64,000 bases of DNA from NCBI GenBank assembly GCA_014904985.1, contig MU129003.1, positions 1 to 64,000 of the forward strand, in the 5' to 3' direction. A program made the position numbers and the translations under genes. Origin of the DNA: Hydnum rufescens UP504 (taxonomy: Eukaryota; Basidiomycota; Agaricomycetes; Cantharellales; Hydnaceae). Numbering within the stretch: position 1 is the stretch's first letter; each line of letters begins with the position of its first letter. Positions 29,811 through 41,738 of the stretch are shown in pieces. Under the pieces are notes generated by a model. That model was given only the letters and a program-made list of their open reading frames with translations. It was not told where the DNA came from and made no database searches.

Positions 29811-32699
29811 ATGGCTGCTGTCACCAACCCTAGTTCTTTATCCGATCTTCGTTCTCGCTTCCGTGCCACTAGTGCTGCTAGCTCAGGATCCAACGCAACG
29901 GTGTCTACAAGAGTCTCCCGTGAATCTGGTACGCACTAGGCAATAAGACAACACTGTGTGCCCATATTATTAATGCGGACCTAGAGGATAAAACTATCAC
30001 TGGATCCCGCACTCTGGTCAAAGGAAAACACCGAAGCAATGAGTACGACATAACAACGAGGCCGGTCCATCGCCAGTTCTGACAATGCCTTGTTGCACCA
30101 GAGACTTGCGGCTTCTCGCAATATCTTCCCAAGTCACAGAAATTTCTTACAATATTTCCGATATCCAAACTCGGATATTTGGTGCGTGCCAACGAGTCCG
30201 GTGGCCCCTTTATGCGTCTTGACTACGTAGCCATTAGAGATCCAAGAACTGCGACACCAAGACTTGGGATCCAATAGTATTAACGGTTCTTCCAGTTCCA
30301 CCTCTTTATCTGGTGTCATCGACCAGGCCTTAATTCGTTTGGATGAGCGTCTCGAAACAGTCGCCCACAGCATAGTCTATATAAATTCAGCCCTAGAACC
30401 GACCATCAAGTCCTCAAAGCAAATTCATGGTAGGATTGCAGCAGCCGACGAAAGTGTCGACATTGCCTTGCTACGGAAACATTCCGCCTTGTTGACCGAA
30501 TGGGAGGCCGTCCGGGGCGAAGCGGAAATTTTGCGCGACGAGTTGAAGGAGGACAAATGGCTCGCGGTGTTTCGCAACGCCAGTGATCAAGCAGATGGCA
30601 TGATGAACTCTTTGGAGAGAGTCGTCCACCAATGTCAGGTGCGTGGCCGTCCATTTCTCGTTTGAGGTCTCCATAATATCCCCTATCTATTCAGGATTTC
30701 ATAGCCCTTGTGTATAAACGACCTTGGGAAGACAGCAGATCACAAGTGTCATCTTCGGCATCGGCTTACTCTGCATCCATGGAAACCTACGTAGAACTTG
30801 TCAAGTCATTGGAAGCAAAAAAGAAGTATGATCTTAACAGTCTTTCCCGGTCAATACTGATTAGCTACTGTCAGATATTATATGCCGTCTGTCACTAAGG
30901 TCCTTTCTGTGTTAGATAAAGGGGTTCGAGATCGTGTGACCAAAAATGGCGAGTGTCTTCGGAGACATGCTGACATGCGGATACGATGGAAGAATCTTCG
31001 AGAGCGAATAGCAAAGACTGATGTGGAAATGGAGGCAGCGCGAAGAACTCTTTCGGATGTAGACAAAGAGCCAAGCGAAGATGGGTCAACGGCATCGCGT
31101 TTAACCACAAAATCCAAGGGTGGCACCCCAATTCCCAGCCGCGCATCATCTTCTACATCGGCGATTGCCCGCTCCATCTCCCCCTTTCGAAAGTTCGCTG
31201 CGCGTATGACTCGATCCGCCGGCAAAGCACGAGATCCACCAAATGCCTCCATTTCCGACAGTGCCATCCTCTCTCCGGATCCCACTGTTCGGCAACGATC
31301 CTCCTTCTTCAACCTGCGCAAACTAGAGAAAAATTCCGTTTCAAAGCATCGTCACAGCAGTAGCGTACAGCTTGCAACTCCACGAGACTCTGGCGATCAA
31401 GTTAATTCAACAATTAAGCCCAACAAACCGCGTTGGAATAATTCTCCACATCCACTCCCTGAGGGTCCCTCTTCTGGCGTTCCAACGATGAAGCTCAGCC
31501 CGTCTGCGCATCGGCCGTCTGATCCACGGGTGCTGACCCCTTCGTGGCCAACGCCTGGGCCAAGAAGCGCGTCCCGTGTATCTTATCTCCCTCCCTCATC
31601 ACCACATCCTCCAACTTCTGGCCCTCGAAGTTCCCAAACTGCTCAACCTCTCGGTTCTCGCCCCACATCACGCCAGGCCCACGCAAGATCTGAATCCAGG
31701 TCGGCAATGATCTCTTCTCGTGCGCGGCCAGTGACGCCCAGCCAGATTCCTGCTCCAAATTTCTTTGGCGGTGGCTCTGGCGATTCCCAAGCGTCTTCTG
31801 ACGACCCAAGAGTCCCGATGACTTTAATGCAGCGCGCAATATCACCATCAATTCCAGCCGGTAGCACTGACTCCACTCCTTCCAAGACCCTGAAGTCTAA
31901 AGCCTCCCATCGCCCCTCACTCTTACCGGTGCCTCGTGGGGGTCTACGAGCCCCTTCCCCCGCGTTTTCACGCTCGATTAGCCCTTCCCCCTCTGCTTTG
32001 ACTTCGATTTCGCGACGGGGAGCCCAGACTCCAGAGTTCACTCTTCGCTCACACGCTCAACAGATCCCCTTTCATGGATCGTCATCCATATCCAATTCCT
32101 CCCGCCCCGCTCCCCGTAGTATTCTTAAATCTGGCCCACCGTCTAGCTACCGTGAAGGCTCCCAAAACCCACCTTCACGGCCTTCGTCTCGCGCAACTAA
32201 TTTCGATCGATCATTTACTCCGACGTCGGAACAGGAACCCGTGCGGCCTTATGTGCCGGTGGATCCCAAGGATCCTTTAGACATTCAGGTTGCACAGGTC
32301 TGTTGGACGCCCACTTCCTCTGCCGATCATGTGCTTACCGCTGACACTTTGCCCTGCAGGTCGTAAATTCAAGGGTACATGGATTTCTGGTTGAGCGAGT
32401 CGACCCTCCGATGAAACGTGCCCCCCTTCCCGGAGAGGAGATCAAGGCCCAATATGCAGTTAGTAACACCCTCGGTCGCAAAGTTTTGACTTGCAGGCTG
32501 GTAGTCATCAATCGTGCAGCACCCCAAACCCTTGCAGGGTACGTTCCAACCAAAAAAGTCATGTGTCGGATCGGAGGAGGTACCATCCGCTTGCTTTCTT
32601 TCTGCACCAGCATCTAAACTCATTAAGTCCAATGCATCCTTATTAGGTTGGCAAGATCTTGATATGTACCTTCTAAGCCGCCAAGCCAGCATGGTCTGA
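29811..32699 (+). CDS. KAR9: Kar9-like spindle-positioning protein with C-terminal GAR motif
   Basis: Predicted adaptor that links microtubule plus ends to the cortex during nuclear positioning. The N-terminal half is helical: GVIDQALIRLDERLETV, LRKHSALLTEWEAVRGEAEILRD, KYYMPSVTKVLSVLDKGV and RVTKNGECLRRHADMR. It matches the Kar9 domain. A long Ser/Pro/Arg-rich disordered region follows (31020-32290). It contains SQIP (31740-31751) and TPIP (31125-31136), which fit the SxIP/TxIP pattern that binds Bim1/EB1. The C-terminal exons read RVDPPMKRAPLPGEEI and VMCRIGGGWQDLDMYLL, matching the GAS2/GAR microtubule-binding motif, with TGA at 32697-32699. The first intron (29929-30237) is about 309 bases, long for this window. 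The first exon is inferred from frame and from the match SRES-EIQELRHQD. Confidence 0.8.
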
Positions 32700-33620
32700 G
32701 CACCAAACTTTTTACGGTTCCCAATTATATGTTTGATTCTGATTTGTCTTTTATCTGCATATGTGCCACTCTCCATGTGTTCTGTAATCAACATAATCAA
32801 TAAGTACGGCTGTCCAATTCTACCTATGAATACGATGGCCTGTACCCAGCAGAGCAGGAATCCATCCCTAGTCGGATAGAGCGGAATGGTTATACATGAG
32901 GAGGCCACAATCAAGATCTTAGTCTGAGCCCTGCATGGAAGAGTCCATGAAATGTGAACAGTAACAAGCTGCAGATTGTCTCCGAAGCGACCCGCCTTCA
33001 TCGTCAAGGGTTCTTGAGGCAACTAGGGTAATATCACCACGGCATGAAGGTGGAGTACGTAACTCAGTTTCTGGCGAGATACCTCAGGGCCGACATGCAA
33101 TAGGTTAGCAGTAACCCTTGTGAACTCTGCAAGAGAGTCTGACCCACAACATTATTTCAGGCATGTCAGATTCAGAATCCTACTGGGCAACAGATCCGCC
33201 TTACAAGTTACAACACGGCCTGTGAATGATTCCATGTGGATATTGCCGCCATTGTCATAGTTCCAGACTCGCTTGCACCAGTTAGTAATATCGGGACTAC
33301 ACTCCAGAGTGCCGAGAAATTACAGACACAAACTACCCCGTAATTGCAAAGAAATCCTATGCTTCGTTCCTCTTTTACACTTTATGTTCGGGTGGCATGT
33401 GCAATCCGAAACTGACAATTGGACCGCTATCCTCTTGAGAAATGGATCACTAAATCACTAACCCACTAGCCTTTATTACCACCAGCACCATGTTCCCAAA
33501 CTTCTTTAGAGGGATACGAATTTTTACTAAATCTCCCCCTCCTCTGGGGTTTCCTCTCTTTTGAAGCGCTGCACAACATCGAAAAAATGAATGGCATAAA
33601 CCTCACAACTGAACCGATTA
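32700..33620. other. Convergent intergenic region KAR9/PRP40
   Basis: About 920 bp between converging genes. A 217-codon minus frame crosses the KAR9 end into this region but has no recognisable content. I see no gene, RNA or repeat. Confidence 0.5.
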
Positions 33621-36432
33621 TTAACGTACTTTGGACTTCGGTTCAGTCATCGGAGACTTGTGAATCTTTGGCTCAAGCCCTAAATCATGGTCAGGCCGAG
33701 GATTGGGAAGGTCCCCAACAGGAATAGGATAATCGGCTCGATCATCAATCGGTTCTCTCGAACCCCTCCTCCTCTTCTCACGATGATCATCTCGGTGGCT
33801 CCGAGAAGCCCTCGGATCATCACGCTCACGATCGCGCCGTCTACTCTCGTGTTCAGAGCGTCGGCTGTCATAATCTCTGTCTCCGCGGTCCCGGCTTCGA
33901 TCCCGTCGTTCGCGCTCGTAGACTACCTTGCGGTCTCGTGAAGAGGTGTCGGGAATATCGCCATCCATATCCCTGGGATCGCGTGCTTCACGATGATGAT
34001 GACGCGTGCTATTGGATACGCGTTCACGATCCCTTTCACGAGAGCGATCTCGATCCCCGTAATCGAGGGACTGGGAATGCGAAGGATCTTTACGTCTCCT
34101 ACTGGTGGTCGAGCCGCCATCCTCGGACAACTCTCGGAGCTTCTCCTGTATGCGATGAAATTGGGCGAGTAATTAAGCGACAGCCATCGTAGTTAGTCGT
34201 GAAACATAGCACCTTCTGTCGTTTGATGAACTTCGAGAAAGCAATTCGCCGGCCCTCATCGTCCAATTTCGCATATTCCTCAAGGCCTTCCATATGCGGG
34301 ACAGCCTGTACATGCGATGAGAATGAACGGGCAATGTCGAACAGGCGAAATACTTACATCCTCATATGACCCATTGACGTCAATCGCGGGGACCTTCTTC
34401 AGCGCATAGCGCAGATCATCCTGTAAATGCCTTTGTCTTCTCTCAGCACGCCGACGTTCTTCATTTAGTTGTTTGACGCGAATTTCACAAAGCTACATAT
34501 AGATCAGGAATTAGCGGTTGAATCGTCGGAAGGCGGTGATACCGTACTCACATGTTGGTGCACACTACTCATCTGTTCCAAGTTCAAGCCTTGCAACGAC
34601 GGATCATTTTGGAGGACGCTGAGGAATTCCTCCAGGCTGGTCTCCAGGGTAAACGAGAAATTCTTTCCCTGGAGCACCTTTTCCACTAAGTGCGTGTGAC
34701 TGTCGAGTTCTTGGTCCTGTCCATCCACAACGTCCCAGAACAGCTCGATGGGGCTGGAGCCTGGATTTCCCAGTAAGTCCAAGTACCGTGAATCGTTGGC
34801 AAAGCGAGGGTAGACTTCTTTCCACTTTGTTTTGGCTTTGATTTGCTTGGCTGCAACCATTTCATCGAGGAGGGTCTGAAAGCCGACGGTGATTATAGTG
34901 AGATACTTTGACAGCACAATGGTCTTACCTTGAATCCTTCCCGGGCTTTACGCACCTTCATCGTCCTTTCCATATCAGCTCTTCGATAATGTTCGTCATA
35001 AGTACGTTCCAGAACTCGACTGTAATCTTCAAAAGCCAGCAGCACGTCTAGATCGGCGAGCTCACGGATCTCTGGATCTTCATTCCAAGCCTGAGAGCTA
35101 GACAGGGCTTTCTGGGTGTCCCGCCATCGGGACAGAGCGTCCACATGAAGAGACTTGAAAACGTGAACAAGCTTCTGCATCCCGCGGGTACGTGATTCCC
35201 GAACACGACTCTGGGATTAAATCGAACAAGTCTGAGCCTCCTGCGGCCACGGCCCCAAAATAACCCACTCACCGTTTGCTGGGCTTTAAGATCGCCAACA
35301 TGTTCATCAAATAATATCTTGCGCTCCTCGGGATTCTTCACGGCCATCCAAGAAGGATGTTGGGCAAAAAGCTTGTCTGCTGTACGGAAGGTTGTATAGT
35401 GTTGTACTTGAGGGTTTCCGGCAAGAAGGGTCTTCATCCCAGGCCGGCCCTTATTCAGACGTGCTTCCCTTTCATCTTTTTCTTTCTGTTGGATCGCTGA
35501 GACAAACTGGAAAAGCAGGACTCTTAATTGGGGGGTTTTAAGACAATACCCAATTTACCTTCTCCCATGCCGCTTTCTTCTCAGCTAAAGTGCCCAGTGC
35601 CTTATACAAAGGATCGGTAATAATGGCACGCATAGTTCGATCCCATGTCCAGGTGGCGTCGACACCGGCTTTTTTCAACAAATGAGCGAATGCCTTTTCG
35701 GCTTCTTCAACAGTAGGAAACCCGCAACAGGAATAACCGGATCATCAGGCATGTTCGGGCGCGGAGGCAAAACAGACGCCGTGGATATGGGGAGATTGCC
35801 CCCTAAAGCGGGCCGGGCGGGAAGAGCACCAGTAATCGGCGAAGGAAGACCAAGGGCATTTTGGGAGGCGAGAGATGAATCAGAGGCATTCAAAGCCTTT
35901 TGCTCTTTTTCGACTTTCTCCATGATTTCGAGAAGTTCATCTGGCATTTCCCATTTCGATTGTTGGGTCTCGGTCTGGAAGATTTAGAATGGACGGGACG
36001 ACGGAGTCATCAATTCTATCTGCTCACATTATACCAGTACTTTCGGCCCTGGGAGAAATATTCCTTCCATTTTGTTCTAGATAAGGCTCGCTGGAGTGGT
36101 CCCTTAGTCAGTTTCGAAGGCTGCAATAGTCTTAGCGCGGAAACACACTTCAACTGGTGTCTTCAGTTCATCGGGTTTCTCCCAGGAGCTAGCCTCGGTG
36201 GTGTTCTTCAGGGAGTGTGAGATTTTATGCACGCCGGGATCAACATGACTAGCTCACGTTGTACCAGTACGTTCTTCCTTCAGCATTTCTGTGCTCAGAC
36301 TGCAATCCCACATTAGGGTGTATTCTAGATGAAATCCGGAAGAGGGGATGCCTTACCCAAAGAATAGGTGAGGGGGACTACAACGATTTGTTAGCTTTGT
36401 GTCCTGCCCGTGGAGAGCCAACGACATACCAT
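33621..36432 (-). CDS. PRP40: Prp40-like U1 snRNP splicing factor (WW and FF domains)
   Basis: Predicted U1 snRNP protein that helps bridge the 5' splice site and branch site. The start is unusual: the ATG (36430-36432) stands alone as a coding exon, followed by a 21-base exon (36357-36377, SPSPILW) and then SEHRNAEGRTYWYN. This opens the first WW domain, which ends SSWEKPDELKTP. A second WW domain follows (WKEYFSQGRKYWYN ... SKWEMPDELLEI). A Pro-rich linker separates these from FF domains; visible FF cores include FPTVEEAEKAF near 35700, YTTFRTADKLFAQHPSW near 35390, VHVFKSLHVDAL near 35160 and WKEVYPRFANDSRYLDLL near 34810. The C-terminus (33621-34130) is very rich in Arg-Ser/Asp/Glu dipeptides. 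The TAA is at 33621-33623. It is divergent from UBA2 with 267 bp between start codons. Confidence 0.88.
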
Positions 36433-36699
36433 TTTATGAAGTGGAGGTCGGCAACGCCCTGTGAAACCAAAAGCGAGCGATATTTGCTTCCGAAGGTGGT
36501 GTTGTATTATGCACAATCTACGGGAACAAGACAATTTTGTAGGTACACTGCCTAGCGATAACGGAATCGCACGGGATATTATTTTGTTGAGATACGCGAG
36601 CTCAGATTTTCCTGGAGGAGTGTACAGGCCATATCCCGCGTAGGCGCGGAAGGCCTTCAACTTCGGCAGTCACCGTAATTCAAAGCTTTAGTCACGTCT

Positions 36700-39334
36700 A
36701 TGCCCCGCCTCTCGCACTGTCAGGCCATCCTTGGTCCAGAACTTTTCTCAAAACTTCCGTCTACGCGCGTTCTTATTGTCGGTGCGGGGGGAATAGGTTG
36801 TGAATTAGGTATATACCCTGTTCAAGTTGATCTATTTTGCGCATTCTCAGTGCACTCTCCAGTGAAAAATGCTGTTCTCGCTGGCTTCGGGGATATTACT
36901 TTGCTGGATTTAGACACTATAGATCTCTCAAATCTCAATCGTCAATTTCTCTTCCGGAAGAAAGATGTCAAGCAACCCAAGGCTATTGTAAGCTAGCGCC
37001 CCATGAGAGGATTTTAGACTCACGACATTAGTAGATCGCTGCACGCACAGTTTCAGCATTTAATCCTTCCTGTAAACTAACTCCAATACACGGGAACATC
37101 AAAGACCCCGAATACGACGTGACCTGGTTCAAAGGTTTCCATATTGTCCTCAATGCTCTCGATAACCTTGGTGGGGCACCTTTGATGTAGTAGACGGATT
37201 GTCGAAGGTTCACCGTGCATTGGTTTCAGATGCCCGCCGACATGTAAATCGCATGTGCATGGCTGCCGGTACCCCGCTTATCGAGTCTGGAACTGCAGGC
37301 TACTTAGGACAAGTCCAGCCTCTTTTAAAGGTGTCCTCCCCCGGTTTTCCTCTGACTGCATGTACTAATATCTGTTGATTAGGATGCTACCGAATGCTTC
37401 GACTGTGTCCCCAAGCCCACGCCGAAGAGTTTCCCTGTATGCACCATTCGTTCTACCCCAAGTGCTCCGATTCATTGCATCGTGTGGGCGAAATCATACC
37501 TATTTCCGTAAATAGCGTTTCTTTAGCTCCATGCGCGTCACATGTTTAATCTGCATTCCGAATAGACAATTATTCGGCGAAGATGATGATGCGTCGGATC
37601 TAGATGCTGCTGCTGCCAGCGGTGAAAATGGTAAGCAGCTGATTAGGTCTCTGATGTCTTCGCTAGAACTGGTTGGCCTGTTAGCTATCGAGATCGATAA
37701 TCTGAGACAGGAAGCATCTGCCTTCAAGGTGGTTCGCGCTTCTTTACTGTCTTTAGATCCCACGGATGTGGCGTCATCAGCCATTTTTACCAAAGTATGC
37801 TTGCAACACTAGGTCGAATGCCGTTATTAATGGACATTCTAGGTGTTTACTCATGATATCGAGCGCTTATTGACAATGTCTGACATGTGGAGGTCAAGGA
37901 AACCGCCTGTACCATTGGATCGAGACTCTATTCTTGCTGGCGCCTTCTCACTACTCCCAGCAACTGTTGCACCATCAGCCGCCGATGCCTCTGCGAAGCA
38001 CTCGACGACCAATGGGTCTCAGTCGCATTCGAGTACCAAATTGAAAGACCAAAAAGATCTAACACTTCGTGATAATGTGTTGCTTTTTGACAGCAGGTGA
38101 ATCTGCCAGATTTCCCTCACGTAGTTCTCTATTAAATTTATGATTCCCCAAGCCTGAAATCCCTCGCATCCCGGCTTAAACTTGGGCGGGAAGGCAAAGT
38201 CCTCGCTTTTGATAAGGATGACGACGACGCCCTTGATTTTGTCACTGCCACGAGTAATCTGCGCGCTTGGGCGTATGGCATCACACCCTTGACACGTTGG
38301 GAGGTTAAGGGTGCATACCATCTTTTTTGTTCCCGATATAAAATACTCACCCTCGAAGCAGAAATGGCCGGTAATATCATTCCCGCAATCGCAACAACGA
38401 ATGCCGTCATCTCGGGTCTTATCGTTATCCAAGCGCTCCAAGTGTTGCGGTCAGGACTTGCGTCTGACGGGGCCACGCATATTTCGCCTAACACTCCTAA
38501 AGCTGTCACGCCTCGTCACTATCCAGAAAAGAGACTGTTAGCTGCCCGTAATGTGTTCTTGCAGGGTGGCCGTCCGTCTGTTCCTCTAGGGTCATTCGGA
38601 ACTGTGCCTCCCAATGCAGGCTGTTCTGTATGTCGTGAAACCTATATACACGTCCAGTGCGACCCTGGGCGTGTCACCCTTGGTACCTTAGTGGATGCTG
38701 TGCTTACCGCCGAAGCTAGCGCAAGGGGTCGTGAGGAGAGGCGTGAGATCAGTGTATACGAGGCCGACAGGGTGCTTAGCGAGCCAGATTGGGATGAAAA
38801 CTTACATCGGACTCTAGCAGATCTCGGTTGTGGGAAGGGGAAATTTATTACTCTGGTGGACGAAGACGAAGTAGTCGGCAATGTCGCGCTTGCGATTTCG
38901 GAGAGCCCGTGGGTTCCGTCCTTCTGCCTTCCTCGTGTACCTTATTTTTCATCTTGGTTCATAGGGCGACCCATCCCTTACAGGGTTTGCCGTACAGATT
39001 ACCTGTAGATATCCACCCCCCTCCTCTGCGGCCTGCGCGTCTTCCACGTTCGTCGCCGCCGTCTTCGCCCTTGAAACAGATCACTAGTCCGGTCAAGGCC
39101 AACCAGAAACGTTTACTTGCTGATAGTGAGATCTTCGGAACTCCGGTTAACTCTTCCGCGAAAAGAGTCAAAACTACGCATCTAGTTACTACTTTGAATG
39201 GCGATGCCGTGGACGCCGACGTTGATATGATGAAGATTCAGATTGGGGGTGCAATGTCGCCAACGGAGGCTCGCGAGGCGCAGACGCTGGAGGAAGAAGG
39301 GCTAGTTATGGTAGAGGGCCCTGCGGGCTTTTGA
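36700..39334 (+). CDS. UBA2: SUMO-activating enzyme subunit Uba2
   Basis: Predicted catalytic subunit of the SUMO E1 enzyme. The N-terminus has the adenylation-domain nucleotide motif [15 protein letters not shown] and the [16 protein letters not shown] motif. Later exons give [36 protein letters not shown] and [24 protein letters not shown], which contains the catalytic Cys near 37440. The second catalytic half has [21 protein letters not shown] near 38360, and a ubiquitin-like domain follows ([13 protein letters not shown]). The C-terminal tail is basic and Pro/Ser-rich (KRVK near 39165) and ends [14 protein letters not shown] with TGA at 39332-39334. The family's usual domains are complete. 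Confidence 0.92.
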
Positions 39335-39630
39335 GGATATTTCAATTGCCACTTTCATCCTGCCTTTATTTCTGTTATATAACCTCGACGAACTTGAGAT
39401 ATATATCCCTGATAGCATTGAAGTTGTCTTCTGCAACGATGATAAAAATTCCCGCCGGCCTATGTCATGTGTGGAACACTACCATACTTCCCCCGTCTGG
39501 TTCAGAGAATTGATGTTTGCTATTATGCATGACAAGACTCGCTAGTCATCAACAGATAACTCCAGAGGTTTCTCCGTCTATTGCACTCCATAGAACTGAA
39601 TATCCTCTAAAAGTGCATAACGAAGGATAC
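39335..39630. other. UBA2 3' flank up to the transposon
   Basis: About 300 bp of presumed UBA2 3' UTR and spacer before the target duplication of the inverted-repeat element. No gene was recognised. Confidence 0.45.
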
Positions 39631-39633
39631 ATA

Positions 39634-39679
39634 CACTGGAAATCACGACTGAATTTTTGACGCCGAAAAGACGTTGAAA
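39634..39679 (+). repeat. Left terminal inverted repeat
   Basis: Inverted match to 41690-41735 with three mismatches in 46 bases; the outer 30 bases are identical. It is preceded by ATA at 39631-39633. Confidence 0.9.
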
Positions 39680-40159
39680 AGGCGCATTTTCACCGCATTT
39701 TCATTACCTTTCCATCACCTTTGCAAAAATTGAGAAGGTGTTGTAAAGTCCCACTTTACAGCACATTTGCACCAGATTGTCGCAGCTTTTTCAATGATGA
39801 ATGAAATGAAAAGGTACTACAGCGGGCCTGCGCTGCTTAATGATTGAGATATTGCATTGGGCGACTAAAATACATGAATAAATTGGCTAAATACGGTAGC
39901 GCAACAAAGGTGGCCAGGGAGATCGATCCAAAGCATCTTGGGGGGGTTAGGCAAGTCAAAAGTAGAGCGGGTTGGCGTCCGGTCGTCAATTGATTTGTCG
40001 AGTGCCACAACTTCCATGCGAAACAGAGCTGACATACAATGACAGCGCGAGAAACGAAAGCCACACCAGCTGCACGCTAGGCATCACCCGGACTGCTCAA
40101 AATACGACATAACTGTCGAAATTGGTGGCACAGGAAGTCGAGACAGTCTGGCTCGGAGT

Positions 40160-40911
40160 CAGCATATCAGAGCCAGTAGAGCCGATCATAGACAAGGCTC
40201 CAGTGTCGCGCATGTGTCTTCTCCTGCAACAGTTTCACAAAGATATGAGACTCAGCGAAAGCAAGATCCTCGGGGATAGATCCGTTGAGATGGTGCACAC
40301 CATAAGCAGCTGGAGGTGCCGTACGTCAGACAAGTTGTTCGTCTGAATATCAACCAGTGACTCATGAGCCTGCCTGCAGTTACGATGAGCTTGTTACCTG
40401 CAATCATTTCCGTCGAGGATCCCATGATCATTTTGGGGGCCGCCGGGAGACATTGCCATCACGTCCCGGTCGCTGGCTTTTCCGATGCCGACTATCGTTC
40501 CTTTGGAGATCCCTATATCTGCCCGCAATTTCACCAAGAGAAGGATGAGAGAGAGAGAGAAACAATAATAAAGGGGTCGAGAAGAAGCGAGCCTTGTATA
40601 TTCAGACCGATGGATAATGAGAGCGTTTGTGATAACGAGGTCCATAGCTTCGGCGGCAAGGTTCGTGGCCTACCTCAGTGTCTTCCCAGTGCCAAACTTC
40701 CACTCATTCCTATACGCCGTCAGATCTTCCTCGGTTTTGACCCAAAGACTGGCATCTCCAAGCCGGACCAAACATGCTGGCATACGCTTTACACGGCCAA
40801 GGTCGTATCACCCCATGCTGAAATATGTTTGAAATCTGATATGACAATGAGGGTGGGGAATTTGTGTCTCCACGCTTGAGCCAGACAGCTGTAGCAGCTG
40901 GAATATCAAGT
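40160..40911 (-). pseudogene. Decayed urease gene inside the transposon
   Basis: Reading the minus strand from right to left, pieces of urease appear in the correct order but in shifting frames. LDIPAATAVWLKRGDT (40858-40911) matches the beta region. MFGP, then VRLGDASLWVKTEEDLTAY and KFGTGKTLR (40674-40785) match the alpha start. AMDLVITNALII (about 40613-40655), ADIGISKGTIVGIGKA (about 40455-40523) and MIMGSSTEMIAGNKLIVTAG (about 40371-40434) follow. After a large internal loss come HHLNGSIPEDLAFAESHI (about 40241-40298) and DTGALSMIGSTGSDM (about 40160-40212). The nickel-site core between IVTAG and HHLN is missing, so no enzyme could be made. A pyrimidine-rich intron-like segment remains near 40524-40590, so the source was genomic DNA rather than cDNA. 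Weaker similarity may extend to 39860 and 41000. Confidence 0.85.
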
Positions 40912-41689
40912 TGTTTATTGTAGGATCATGCTCGGTCTTGGTTACAGCCTCACCTTTGTTCACAATGCCAAGTAGCCTTAGCGCCAATCTCTGGGACACT
41001 CTGTCCCATACGATGCTGTTATTGCATGTAGTTGATCCAAAGCCCTGATATGCGGAGAGGGGTTGAGAGAAATATTCATGGTTATAGGTACCTCGCGTGT
41101 GTACGCGTGGAAGACCCCATGGGCCATGCTACCAATCCTTACGGAACCCCGCCAGTTATAGACAAGAGAGGATTGACGCGTGATGCAGGATTGTAGAGCT
41201 AGCAAACGGATCAGAAGGGGTAAGCAGCCAGGCTAGCTTGTGGGGCGTGGTGAGATCGGATGCAAATTCTGTTTGTGCGTGTTTACCGACCAGCCCTGTG
41301 TCGTGGGAAGTGCACCCTCCTAGGCGCAGTAAACACATATCACAGGCCTGGCCGGGATCGGTGTTTCCCTCATACAAATTAAATATGGTTGGCGGATCAT
41401 CACTTGCGTGAAGGTGGGATTACAAGAGAATTCTGACAATGCTGTGGTGGCGTGTGGTATCGGATCAAATCTGTGATCATATATCTCTTCTCTTTACAAA
41501 CAAGATAAGCATCCTTAAGTCGGAGAGAGAAATAATATACCATGCAGCTCCAGCCATGCTCATATGGGGAGTACCGTATCACATAAGGTCGACTCAGTAC
41601 GTATTCAATTTACCACTTGCAAAGATAGTGTATTTTCTGGAAAAAGTGCTGGGGTGTTTCATCGTTGAAAAAGTGGAGAAAATGTACAC

Positions 41690-41735
41690 TTTCAATGCCT
41701 TTTCAGCGTCAAAAATTCAGTCGTGATTTCCAGTG
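41690..41735 (-). repeat. Right terminal inverted repeat
   Basis: Reverse complement of the left terminal repeat, with the outer 30 bases identical. It is followed by ATA at 41736-41738, the same three bases that precede the left end. Confidence 0.9.
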
Positions 41736-41738
41736 ATA

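Larger units (their letters stand above)
39634..41735. mobile_element. 2.1 kb terminal-inverted-repeat DNA transposon, non-autonomous
   Basis: The two ends are inverted copies. Both start CACTGGAAATCACGACTGAA; the first 30 bases are identical and 43 of 46 match, with weaker similarity to about 70 bases. The element is flanked on both sides by ATA (39631-39633 and 41736-41738), consistent with a 3-bp target duplication. I see no transposase-like frame, so it is probably mobilised in trans. The CACTG terminus and 3-bp duplication resemble CACTA-type elements, a superfamily assignment that is only tentative. The interior carries degraded urease sequence on the minus strand. Confidence 0.85.

Noticed and set aside
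32369..33022. 217-codon minus-strand open frame
   Set aside because: It overlaps the conserved GAR-motif exons of KAR9 on the other strand and shows no recognisable content.
40364..40879. 171-codon plus-strand open frame in the transposon
   Set aside because: The opposite strand encodes urease fragments across the same bases, so this frame is a shadow and not a transposase.
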